Shown here in pieces: positions 25,273 to 38,052 of a DNA stretch of 64,000 nucleotides. How positions within the stretch are numbered: position 1 is the first letter of the stretch; the number at the start of each line of letters is the position of its first letter. The translations under genes and the position numbers were made by a program. This stretch comes from Paracyclopina nana (taxonomy: Eukaryota; Arthropoda; Copepoda; Cyclopoida; Cyclopettidae). The DNA is taken from NCBI GenBank assembly GCA_019096065.1, contig JAGUCH010000002.1, positions 8,754,501-8,818,500 on the forward strand. Direction: 5' to 3'. Under the pieces are notes generated by a model. It was given only the letters and a program-made list of their open reading frames with translations. It ran no database searches and was not told the origin of the DNA.

Positions 25273-28200
25273 CGAGCGCCAATTAGGAAATCTTCGAAGA
25301 AAAGTTTTTCTCCCATGGCATGACGACAAAATGGATGGTTACAGAGCTCCATGTTTAGATAATGCGTATCATCTAATGGCTACCTGATAATGCCTGCTTC
25401 GATGTTGCGTGGGTTCATTTGGAATTCTTTCAGCAGGTCCGCGAATAGGTCGATAAATGCGGTCGGCAGCAGCAGCATTTTTTCTCCAAGTGCATGGCTC
25501 TTAAGAGCTCCCTTAAATGGGTCATTGATTGACTGACATCCCATACGCCTGATCATCATCAACGTCGTTGTCGTCCACGACGTGGTAGTGTCATTCAAGC
25601 GCTCCTATCTGTCGCTTTTTGGTTTTGAGCAGGTCTTCTTATCATCTCTGCACCTCTTTCCTGAGCCAGGTTATGGCCACTGTCTGCTCCTCGGCCAAGG
25701 AAACGACCGCACGAAATAATGCAGTTCGTTAAGAAAATAGCTGCCATACCAGATCCTGAGTTAGTGGAGCAACCGTTGCAATCTTTGCCCAGAGATGCTA
25801 AATCACGGGATTAAAACGCAAGGATCGAGAGTTGGGGAACAAAATGTGACCACCTGTTTTTTACCAGCCACCCAAAGAGGAGATGGGATCAAAAAGCGAG
25901 GAAAAATCATCGCACACACGTGTACAGGTTTGAAAACTTGACGACGGACGGACGAGAAAAGGCCAAAAAGCAGGGAAGCATCGCCGCGCTGCTGGAAATG
26001 CTTTTCTCCGCGAGAGAACGCGAGCGGATTTGTCTTGTTATGCGGGGATTATGCTCATACTCGTGGATGAATTTAATCTCCCCTTTACTTTGATGATTGC
26101 AGAGAATTCGTCTTTATCCGACAAACACGACGACGCTGGAGAAAACAACAAGTCAAGTTGGGGATTTGCACACATTAAAACAACCGGATCGTTGCTATTC
26201 GCTCTGGAGCAGCAGTGATGATCAGAAGTTGTCAGATGTAACACGTGTCGACAGCAGTAGTACAGCATAGTGCTTTATCGCGCACATGAGCTCGCATTTC
26301 CCTCCGTGACAGCCATGGCACCATGTAGTGCATTGCAGCCTCCGAGGTCAGGGATTATCTGAACGTCGTTCTCATCAACTATTTTCGTAACTAAGTCACT
26401 TACCTCGATGATCGATGCTTCCCATGGAACTTGTTGAATGGCATAACTTGGGGGACGGATGAAGGGAAGACTCTGGGAAAACAATTCATGTCTTGGAGAA
26501 GGAGCATGATTTACCGCATGATCCTTGACAAATCGGGCGCCAGGCGGTGATCTCGGTGACGCTCAAGGCTCGGATTACTTCGTGGGTAGAATGATGCTCT
26601 TCAGGCTTGTCGTTCCGACCGCAGCCGCAAAAATGTCAGCCCAAAAATCACAGCAGCAAGGAAAATTTTCCACATTTTGTTGCCTCGGTCTCGACTTCAA
26701 AAAGATGCTCATCTTTTTCTTTCGTTAGAGGTCAAAAGTGAACTCCATTTAGCTTTTTGAGCTTCAGCTCAGCCAGACAAATTAACCTCGCTTGGCCACA
26801 ACTCGCAAAACACACTCCCAACTTCGGTCGATGTCTCAGCTCAAAACAGAAACGTTTTGGTAGGAACGTTTGATCAAGACGTAATTCTGCCTGCGCGAAA
26901 TTTGAAATTTCTTCAAATTCGGAAAATTGGCGATGTTTGATCAAGCCAAAAAGTCAGCTAGACTTGAAAATAAAAATTAAATCTGCTGATTGCTGAGCAG
27001 CCCTCTCGGCTCTCGCAGGCCCCGACTCTTGCAGCAAGCCAGCAACTTTTCACTTTTCAGCTCTCAGCAAGAAAAGCCGACAACTTAATCAAATTAGAGC
27101 TAAGTCGATATTTGTTTACTTTTTCTTTGCTCCTTTCAACCGGGTGACTTCAACAAAAATAGCGTACCTCTATTTTAATTGTCATGCTCTATATTCCGTA
27201 AAACAAAACAGCCATTTGAAAAATTTGCAATTTGTCAATCTTTTAAAAATACTATTTTAAAATTTAACTTTTCAATGAAAGTTTAACGGAAAAAACTTAA
27301 AAAAACATACATAAGCAAATTTTTTATCCGGCAAAAAAATGATGAGCTTTTAGTTTTACTGGTTTTAGTGAGCACAAGTTAAAAGCAGACCAGAATCACC
27401 AGATTTTCATTCTTCACTTATCTTCAGTAATAATGGGACGAGACGAAAAAAATGGCTTTAAGCGATTTCGCGCTTACTTATTTTGAAAATTGGCTCGTTC
27501 GAGTTGATTACAAGCTTCCGAGTCCATCCGAATTTTCAGCACTGAAAAATGCCAATTTTTCTAGCGAGTTCGAGTTGGACGCTTATGCAGTCCGAGCTTG
27601 TTTTGCTTTCGAGTTACCGAGTCGAGTTCGAGCTCGTTCCATCACTATTCTTCAGTTTTTTCCACAATTCAGTGAAATCGCAATGTCAAATGTTAGAAAG
27701 AAAAGCAGCGTAGGATCCGTTATCTAAACCTTCTCCCAGCTTCGGCAAGATTCCATCGTCCAATGTTTACGTAAGATCAATTTAATTTGCATTTAGTTTT
27801 TTTATTATTCGTACGTTGAGTAACCCCCAGGATTTTCATTTCTGATTTGGTCACAAAGTTGAAACTAAGAGAACATCTTATCGCAGTAATATATGAGAGT
27901 AGGCAACCCTTCTTCTGAAATTGAAACGCTAGATTCCCTATATGGTTTGTGTTACATGGGTAAAATATTGGATATTTTTCCTTGGAGAGCGAGCCACTTG
28001 AAGTCAATTAAAAACTAAAGCCTTCATTTTCGAGTTCAAGCCAGTCCAATCGAAAGCACTTGAACAATAAATAATTGCTGGCTGCTGGATCCTACCTTTT
28101 ATTTCATTGCAATGATTTTATGGGTGATCATTGATTTGGCGGTTTAGCATAAAAATATCGCGTTTTCAAGCTGCTGCGATTGGCCTCCCATTTTCCCATT

Positions 28201-31035
28201 ATGATTGTAGTGTGACAAAATTCCCTAACAGAGTAGTTGATAATACAGCTCCATTGATGGTGACGGCAACGACAACGCCCACCTCATTGATAAGTTTGCC
28301 ACAATTGACACGTTTTTCACTCTCTCATCATCCCAGCTATTTTCCTTCCCATGAGGTGACAAAGCAACAAGTCCCATCATCACAAATTGTAACTTTGTCG
28401 ATGACAAAACTGCCCATTCATCCCGATTCCCACGCGAATTGTTTAGCCGGAGTTGTCCGAGAGAATAATAAATGTGCCGAATTCGTATGTTAACAACTGC
28501 GCGGAAAGCATTCTTAGCCATTTGGCAACGCGTACTTCAGAAATGCTAAAGCTACTTCTGCCGCGGGAGTCAAAAGTAGATAAGATCTTTTTTTTTGCAT
28601 TCTGTGAACGGATGGGTAGCAGAAAAAGATCCGCCGCCGTGGCCTGTGAGCAGCGTTTGCCAGACTAGCTCTGCAAGATGATTGTCATTGAAGAATGTGT
28701 GGTTGACTGCGAGCCCAAAATGGTCTGGGTTTCACACAGCCTTGCAGCACGATTATCATCATTCCTGCCCGGTGGGAGGGTCATTGATTCTTAAAACAAA
28801 GTTTTGGCCCTCATTTATCTTCCATAGGCTAATGATGGATTGGAGCATCTTGTCCGGCTCAGCGAGGTGTCGGCCGCATCTCGGGGATCATTTTATCACT
28901 TTCCGCTTGCCCATGTCGAACGCATTCGTCAAATGCAGCGAAGAAAAGCCGTAGTTGAGGTGGCTTAGATGGCGCTATCCGATAGGGGTGACAAACAAAT
29001 GTGTCAAAAATGCACCTATCCTCCCTCACACTGTATATATGCAGCGTATGCATGAACTACTCGTCGCCGGTGTGTACTTAACGAGCATAATGAGCTTAGA
29101 TTATGAGGGAAAGCTGGATGGTGCTCCAGTGCGTGCTACTTCCTGCCATTGCTGTCAATCATGGCGAATGAGCGGTGAACTGAAATAATGCATCCAGGTG
29201 CTTTCACGCCCTCCCTTTCGGCGAAAGTGCTCCCAATTACGAAGCTAGGTGCGCTGCTACGACGTGCGCTTGAGCGCTGGAACACGTGCTACATGCAATT
29301 ACGATCTACGTATATCAAATTGCTGCCGCTACAATTATGTACCATGACTGTTGCAAAAGTATTATCTGTGATTGTTGCAGGTCTCTGATTCCTGGGAGGT
29401 CCGTTGGAAACGCGGAAGAATGCGAGAAAACGCTATTTGCAGCCAAGCACAAATGAGTTGACCAGCTCCTCATGCTTCAGTGATGATGATGGCCCTGGCT
29501 GCCAGCCAGCAGATGTGTGGCTTTCACTATGAATTCCTTGGTTTCACATTACCTTGGCTAGGATCGAATCAAAACGTGCAATGTTCTTGGCTTAATGATG
29601 ACGTGGCATCGGATCATGACTTATGAGTGCTGCCATGGAGGAGCGCGAAAAGAACTCTGCTCGCTGTACTGTGTATGCATGTATGAAGGCAAAAGCTACA
29701 CGATCATCATGCTTCTTCTTCCATTGGAGTACACAGTAAAGGGTCCCACCGCTCATAACTCATACCACTAATTGACAGTTAGTGGAGCGATTTCAAGCAG
29801 CCAACTGACTTGGCCGACGAGAGGAGACCTGTTCCAGGTAGGTAGTTGCTGCTCATATGGCGAAAAGTACTAATATTTGCATTATTATCCGTTCATTGAC
29901 ACATGGCGGTCATCTGCTGCTCGTTTTTAAAAGACCGATTTTCTTTTGTCACCTGCCTCGCATGGCTATTCAGCGAGCTAGCTGGACACGGCTACAAAGT
30001 ACAGCCGGGTTATGTCGAGAATCTTCCCTTGTTATCATTCCTTTTCCCCATTCCGGAAAACCGCACGAGCGAAACGTCCACATTTGGGGTTTGCTGCCTC
30101 TGCTGCACCTTTGCTCTAATAATTTACCTATCTTTCCAGATACTTGTAAATTCTCCAGCCTACCGAAAAAACTGTAGCGCCGGTTGGACAATGAATGAAT
30201 CCAGCTTGACCCTTATCACCGGGGTTATCCATTAAGTCTCTTTTCAATCGCTGCAAAAGCCCTTGGGCACGACGCGAACCTGACACCCTGCTACAACATC
30301 GATTTCCGTGTTGACACTGCTCCAGCGGCCAGAGGGTTGATGATGATGCTGGACAATGTCCACTTTGTGTAACCCAAGACGTTCCGCGCACGTTACAAAA
30401 TTCACTGCCTAAAATGGGAAACGGTGGCGACATCGGGTCTGTCTTGGAAAAAAACCGTAGCTGGCTTTCGCCATATTTCTTCTGTAGTACATGGACCATA
30501 CTACGGATATGCTATGTAGCAGGAGCCGGGAGGGAGGAGCCAGCGCGAGCCGTCCGCCATCTCCGTCACGATGCGGCCGTCGCCGCAACAAGTACTCCGA
30601 GAAGCTCTCTTAGTTTCTCCTCTGCATGCTCAAGACCTCCTACTGTCCTTGGATGCAGTGAACAAGCCAATTCCTTGGCAGCATCATTAGAGGCCACCAT
30701 GGAATTGTGGAGGTCATCCTCCTCGTCGTGATCCCATTTTCTCCAGACCATTGACAAAGGTAATCAATGTCCATCAACCGAGATTTAGCTCAAAAGTAGG
30801 GCCAGCGGGGAGCCTCGCTGTCACAATAGGAATTACTTCTCAATACACTCTCCAGCTACGAAGAGGTCACATTTTATACTGCTGCTGTTTGAATGGATCG
30901 ACAACTACGGCTATTTTTCAAAATGACATGTTCCTCCCCTCCATCTCCTCCCTTAAAAAAGCTGGCGCATTTATCATCAGCTCTTAGCGAAAAACAAACT
31001 ACATGCTACTATGTATTTCCTACAGCTTCCACAGA

Positions 31036-33446
31036 ATGATGATGGAAAAGAGCGGACATCTCTCATCGACCTCGTCGTGGCTGCTGCCTTTGACGATTGA
31101 GGCCGGAAGGGGCCCATCGACGACTCCGCCCCCTCACCTTCTTGCGACCACGCCCTCGGAGCAGGCCTCGCCCCCAGAGGACCTCAGCGTCAGTCCGCCT
31201 CCTTTTTGCGCCGGTTGCAATCTGCGCATTGTGGACAAATTTTATTTAAGTGCAGGTCTGGTTAGATGCTCTTATGCCATATATAGGCTCGTGAAAATGT
31301 ACTGACTTTTATCTTTAATTTTACGCAGTGGATTCAAAGTGGCACACCTCATGTCTCAAATGCTCCGAATGCGGGATGGAGCTGGGAGGCCACATCTCTT
31401 GCTACGAAAGGGATGGACTCATTTTGTGCAAACAAGATTACATCAGGTTCGTGAAATGCCATAGTATATATACACTTTCACGCTTTGTTGCGTTGCCTCA
31501 ATAATGTGATAATTTATATTTTCCTCCCGGTGCAATGCGGTGGTAGAAAAAACACTGTAGCGTTGGGAACATCTGCTTGTAGTACACGTTAATCTTTTTA
31601 TGACTCGAGTGTCTCTCGTTTCATTGAGATCGCTGTATATGGATGTCAAAACGATTGAATTGTCTGATTTTGAACAGCAAATCAAGCGGAAGCCAATTTG
31701 ACGTGAAAGTCATATTTGGCTAAGAATGGCTAGATTTACGATTTGGCAATGAGCGTGAGTCGGATGAAAAGTGGATTAATAGGAGCTTTAGTTTCGCTCG
31801 ACTTAAACATCATCATCATCCGTTGGCAGTGATTTTTTTTACCTCATTGGCTAAATGCAAGAAAATGCACCTGGCTTTGAATTTCTGCCTGCTTTTTTAT
31901 GTGGAGTCGTAAAATCGGTAGCTAACTGCTTCTTCATTAAGCGCTACCCGAAAATGTTAGCTACTCATAGCGAAATGATGGCGGTGAAAGGTAGCGCGAA
32001 GTAGTAGTTGTGTATAGCCTTCGATGAACTAGTTCTGGGGAGGAACAAGTTTAAGCATTTATGTCAAATAATGTGGCTTTACTGCATTCTGAGACAAAAT
32101 CAGCTTCGAGAAGAGGAAATCTACTTTTTCCCATTTTTATGACACACGCACTCTTCTCCCCCCTCCCTATTTAAGAAACTGTCCTAAGCAATCTTGCAGC
32201 TGTGGTAATTGATCCAATATGCCAATATAGTAGTATCCGTCAGGATCGGCTTCTTTAACGTGTACAGAATTACGTTTAGCTGGGCCATAAATGTAGGCTC
32301 CTGTTTTGCGGTCGGAATCTTGCCACCACCACACCATGATGTGGTAATTGTGGCCTTATAGCAAAGCAGCTAGGGGGGCCGGACGGCGGGAAATGGAAAC
32401 CGCAGAAATATGGGAGAAAGACATGCAAATGAGTGACAAGCCAATGTGCCTTGAAACCCAGCGAAGCGAGCGAAATTGCGGGAAAAACGACTTTAATGAT
32501 GGTCAAGCGGCGACGATGCTGCTGCTACTATTACTGCGGTTGACGGCAATTAGTGGCCTTCATCAGCAGGAACACCTCCAATTACTTTATAGCTACTTTT
32601 TCCCATTTCCCGAAGGATTTACGGAGGAGCCTCAAGAATGGGAGCTGGCTTGCGCCAATGTGCAAGGTGTCTCATGACCATTGGCAGCTCGGAGCTTGTC
32701 ATGAAGGCCAAATGCTTTCTGTACCACGTGGAGTGCTTCCGGTGTGTGGTCTGTGACGTGGCCCTCATCAAGGGTGACCTCTTCGGCATGTTCGACACCG
32801 TGGTCTACTGCCAGGCCCACTACCATCAGCAACAGCAGCAGCAAGAAAACCAACTCATCCTCAGCGATCCCGAATTTGGCAGCCACCAGAATTTCTACAG
32901 CTACGAAGAAAACTCTAGTTCGGCGTTTAGTGGGCCCCCGTCGGGTGGGGGCTGGTCCACTCCCACTGGCGAGCCTGATTTCCCCAGCGATAACAACAAC
33001 AGCATTCCATCCTCGAAGAAGAAGCGAGGACGGCGGAAGAGAGAAATGAGCGAGGAGGAGGCCAGTCGAGGCTGCTTTCCGTACTTGGACCCTGCAAGCG
33101 CAATGGCCGAAAAGACCAAGAGAGCGAGAACCTCGTTCAAACACCACCAATTGCGCATCATGAAAAGCCATTTCCAAATGAACCAGAATCCCGATAGTCG
33201 AGAGCTCAAGGAATTGGCCTCCAAAACGGGCTTGGACAAAAAAGTGCTACAGGTATTTTTTCCATTATATCTGATGCTCTGCCCGCCTAATCTGTGAAAT
33301 TATTTCAGGTATGGTTTCAAAATGCACGAGCCAAATGGCGGCGAATGAACAATTCGCAGGGAATGTCCTCTTGCCCCTCCACTTCGGCTCTTGACAACTC
33401 TCCCCTTGGCGATTCCAATCATCCTTTTGGCGGAGGCTCGCTGTAA
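31036..33446 (+). CDS. LIM-homeodomain transcription factor, Lmx1 class, copy B
   Basis: Four plus-strand exons (31036-31255, 31329-31446, 32616-33252, 33309-33446) join in phase to 370 residues. LIM1 is at about 57-110 (CAGCNLRIVDKFYLSA, then VDSKWHTSCLKC), LIM2 at about 126-178 (CARCLMTIGSSELVMKA) and the homeodomain at about 278-338 (KTKRARTSFKHHQLRIMKSHF..., VWFQNARAKWRRM). It is plainly paralogous to copy A at 15-18 kb. LIM1 is split here by an intron that copy A lacks, while the LIM1-LIM2 and homeodomain introns sit at the same positions and phases. The start is uncertain: an acceptor-like site ends at 31025 and another at 31034, so an upstream coding exon is likely. The LIM2 exon acceptor (CCGAAG, 32615) is weak and adds about eight residues relative to copy A. 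Confidence 0.88.
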
Positions 33447-34557
33447 CACGTCCTTGGTGTTTCGTATTTATTTATGTTCCATATGCATATAATAATGCTC
33501 GTGTCTTTCTTGTCTGTCAACTGATAATGTTCTTCTGCTAATACCAAGTCACTGTAACTGTCATTGTAGTAAATGGGCCCTTCCCCCCTTTTTGAGCCAG
33601 AGTAACTGTCACACACGAAGCATTCGCAATGATGATGGTCAGTGGGGCAGAATGAATCCTTTTACAATGTCCATATATTGTAGCGAGTTTTAGACCCCTT
33701 GCTCATAAAAGTTGGACAACTCTTTAGCCACGCCAATCTGTCGAGAATGAGGCTCTCGCACGTGGAAGAAAAGGCACCTGCAAGGGCGAGCCATAAAAAA
33801 TGACCCAAAGTCCAATTTCTCTTGCATGCTGCTGCCACAGTGGAAACGTGTATTAGTGACGACCATGGAGCAGCTGGTTTTTGATCGGTGGTCGGCAATC
33901 TCGAGCAGCGGGATATCAGAGATCCGTCTTTGGACGGCAACGGTGACGCCACTTCCAGCTGCTCCAGATTCAAATGAGACCCGAAAACTGTGGCAGAGCA
34001 GCAAAATTTAAAGGCAGCATCGCGAGAATGCGACACTTCATGATTTTACGAGGCGCCCATCACTCGAGAAACGCAAAAGATGGATGAGCCATAAAGCTAT
34101 TGGTGATAAATCTTCAGGTACACTACCGGAGATACTGACCTTGTTTCGGCCATTTTTTGTGCATACCAGGCCATCATGCTCATGATGGCTTCATTACCCC
34201 TGCTGCTAACTCTTTTCATTCATACTACTCCAGGGCTACTTGTCGTCCCACTTTCAGGAGCGGAATTCATTCGACTTTGAAAAATAGATAAGCGTCCAAA
34301 CAAAGAAGTAAGTGACGGACAAAAGGACTCATATAGACTGTATGCGCAGCGCTAGTCGATCAATTAATGCGTGGAAAACGGATGGCAGTATCTTTTTGTT
34401 TGTTTCTATAGCCGCTAAGTGGTTATTGGCAAATATTGGACTAACAACGCAAATTGTAGTGTAGGGAAAACATATTACTTTTTTTGCAGGGCTGCCGCAC
34501 ACCTTGCAACAACAGTGCATTGGTAGGAAGACTCGCTTTTTATCAGGGTGGAAGAAT
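33447..34557. other. Intergenic, nothing seen
   Basis: About 1.1 kb between the convergent Lmx1 copy B and DDX51 genes, including both 3' UTRs. No gene, repeat or RNA that I can support. Confidence 0.55.
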
Positions 34558-36336
34558 CTACTTTTTCAACTTCCTTTGTTTCTTCTTGTGCTTAATCCGC
34601 GCCACATTGCTAGACTCTGCTTCTTTTTCCAGAATGGTTTTGGCACTGTCAAGGGCATCTTGATAGTCTTTGTCGTCCGTTGCAGATATGGGAACCGTTT
34701 CTTCGTGCAGCTCAAAAAGTTTGCCAGCATCGGAAAGCATTGTCTTGAAGGCCTTGACCTTTTTCGGCTCGATCATCGTCACTGCATGTCCGGTTTTGCC
34801 TGCTCGCGCAGTTCGCCCAATGCGATGAATATAAGTTTTCACGAATTTGGGGCTGTCATACGATACGACATATTCAATTGTGCCAATGTCAATTCCTCGA
34901 GCTAGAGCATCGGTGCACACGACTACGTCGAGCTTGTCATTTTTGAAGGCACTCAGGACCTTGGCCCTCTTGAATTTCAGCTTTGACGAGAGCTCTCCTG
35001 CTTTTAGCCCAAGCTGCTGCAGAACAGTGCACAAGTAGTGGCAATTTTCGATGGACTTTGCAAACACTAGAGTCTTTTTGCTTTTGTGCAGCCTGATAAG
35101 GTTGGCTAAGAGGATGGGCTTTTTCAGAGGCTCATCTACAGGGAGGATTGACTCGGTCAAACTGGCGGGAGTTGTGTACTTGCCAATGAAGACATCTTCA
35201 TCGTCCTCCTCTTTGAATGCAGACAACGTTGTGTGGTCGGCTAAGATGTTCTCAGGCTGAACAACCGAAGTGTAAAGTTTTGGCTCATAAAGCGACAATT
35301 GCTGCAATTTTTCCGGATTTTGGCTGAGTGTTGCACTGAACAGTAGTTTCTGCAAAGGCAGCTCCATTTGCATAGCATTGGCGCAATTTATAGCACCTGG
35401 CTTCTTCCGGTCCCCTGCATAAACTGCTCTTTCCACGTGAGTAAGCCAGTCATTTTGCACATCTTCCATAACTCGATCGGCCTCGTCGACCACCAAAAAC
35501 CTCAAATGGGACAATGAAAAACCTTCAGTTTTGAGAATGTGATCGACGATGCGACCAGGAGTGGCTACAACAATGTCGGCCAGACTGTGATATTGGCCAT
35601 CCACTCCAACTGTCACAAGTTCAGATTGCTCTTGCGCAAACGATTTCTGGCCTGATATCAGACGAATCCTCAGACTGGTTCTGTCTGTGAAAGTCTGGAA
35701 CACTTTAAATACCTGGGCTGCCAGATCTTGAACGGGCAGTAGGATTAGAGCTCTGATGCGGGTCACAACCCTAGGTTTGAGGGCCTGAACGATGGGCAAA
35801 ACAAAGGCCAAAGTTTTACCACTTCCTGTAGGAGCAGACACGCATATGTCGGGAGGCCGATAAAACTTTTTTGCCAATGAATCCAACAAATGAGGAATCA
35901 CTTGACGCTGAACCGGAAAGAAATGCTTTATCGAATTGGCTTCCAGAATCTTGATCAGGTCCCCATCCAGGCCCGTCATATCGCTCACTGCCATCTGCCG
36001 GTCTCCCAAGTCCACAGCAACTATGTCTGGGGTAGCTAACCATTTGGGCAACACTCTTCTAATCTTGGACTTGCCGTGAGCAGCAGCTTCACCGAGAGGA
36101 GTGAAACCTGTATCTTCATCAGTTAGCTTCGCAGCTGTCCTTTTCCTCTTCTTTCTTTTCTTTAGTTCTTCTTGAGCTGCAACATCCTGAGTTGATATTT
36201 TCTCTCCAATAACTGGAGGTATTTTTGCTTTCTTCTTTGAAATTCTCTGCTTGAGCTTTTGTAGAATTTCATTTTCGTTGTTGACAGCCTCTTGAGCTTG
36301 CTCCTCGCCAAATCTGGCGACTTTAAATACACTCAT
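34558..36336 (-). CDS. DDX51: DEAD-box RNA helicase DDX51 (Dbp6)
   Basis: One intronless minus-strand exon of 592 residues. Helicase motifs are in order: Q-motif region FFPVQRQVIPHLL, Walker A APTGSGKT (about 170), DEAD in VVDEADRVM (about 284), SAT in LFSATLS (about 333), and motif VI HRIGRTARAGKTGHAVT (about 508). The FPVQ-type entry before the helicase core and basic N- and C-termini (ending KKKQRKLKK) match DDX51/Dbp6, a nucleolar helicase needed for early 60S subunit assembly. Human DDX51 has 666 residues, and the difference is mostly in the N-terminal tail. The ATG at 36336 is the first in frame. It lies 282 bp downstream of NUDT21 on the same strand. Confidence 0.9.
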   Translation of the reverse strand: MSVFKVARFGEEQAQEAVNNENEILQKLKQRISKKKAKIPPVIGEKISTQDVAAQEELKKRKKRKRTAAKLTDEDTGFTPLGEAAAHGKSKIRRVLPKWLATPDIVAVDLGDRQMAVSDMTGLDGDLIKILEANSIKHFFPVQRQVIPHLLDSLAKKFYRPPDICVSAPTGSGKTLAFVLPIVQALKPRVVTRIRALILLPVQDLAAQVFKVFQTFTDRTSLRIRLISGQKSFAQEQSELVTVGVDGQYHSLADIVVATPGRIVDHILKTEGFSLSHLRFLVVDEADRVMEDVQNDWLTHVERAVYAGDRKKPGAINCANAMQMELPLQKLLFSATLSQNPEKLQQLSLYEPKLYTSVVQPENILADHTTLSAFKEEDDEDVFIGKYTTPASLTESILPVDEPLKKPILLANLIRLHKSKKTLVFAKSIENCHYLCTVLQQLGLKAGELSSKLKFKRAKVLSAFKNDKLDVVVCTDALARGIDIGTIEYVVSYDSPKFVKTYIHRIGRTARAGKTGHAVTMIEPKKVKAFKTMLSDAGKLFELHEETVPISATDDKDYQDALDSAKTILEKEAESSNVARIKHKKKQRKLKK

Positions 36337-36424
36337 TTCAAAACACGGATGTGAAAACGATTGTATAAAATGACAATGTGATAGTACAGTAAAGTATAAA
36401 TATATGGTTAAATACAGTAAAGTA

Positions 36425-36500
36425 TTAATATATGATTAGTTTACAATCTTCTTATTGGTTACAGACTTCTTGGGTCCCCCAAAATACCAGCCAAAAGCCT
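36425..36500 (-). other. Orphan exon-like segment between NUDT21 and DDX51
   Basis: On the minus strand an acceptor (TTTTTATTTAACAG) is followed by an open stretch reading AFGWYFGGPKKSVTNKKIVN and a stop. It looks like the last coding exon of a small protein, but I find no matching upstream exon and recognise no family. It could be an alternative 3' exon of a neighbour or chance. Just downstream, at about 36387-36442, a roughly 28-bp unit (ACAGTAAAGTAT...) is present twice in tandem. Confidence 0.2.
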
Positions 36501-36618
36501 GTTAAATAAAAAGTTAGATTAGTTTGATTGAACATCGTAGAGTTTATGAAAATATGATAAATGCATAATAAAATTGACAACACAAATCTTCATGTATTCT
36601 TTACGAGTAGGCGATATT

Positions 36619-38052
<1,434 letters not shown>

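Larger units (their letters stand above)
18322..31035. promoter_or_regulatory. 12.7-kb space between the two head-to-head Lmx1 genes
   Basis: No frame here has both length and splice or domain support, so I read it as non-coding. It is flanked by the 5' ends of two divergently transcribed Lmx1 paralogues, which suggests shared enhancers and probably hidden 5' UTR exons for both. It is dotted with triplet microsatellites, listed separately. Its AT/GC texture is mixed, without the frame degeneracy expected of old coding sequence. The regulatory role is an inference from position only. Confidence 0.45.

Noticed and set aside
26732-27727. Region with GAGTTCGAG- and GAGCTC-rich words suggesting another foldback element
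   Set aside because: I could not define matching inverted ends or flanking duplications by eye, so it is not called.
32632-33239. Minus-strand frames opposite Lmx1 copy B, up to 181 residues
   Set aside because: Antisense shadows of the LIM2-homeodomain exon.
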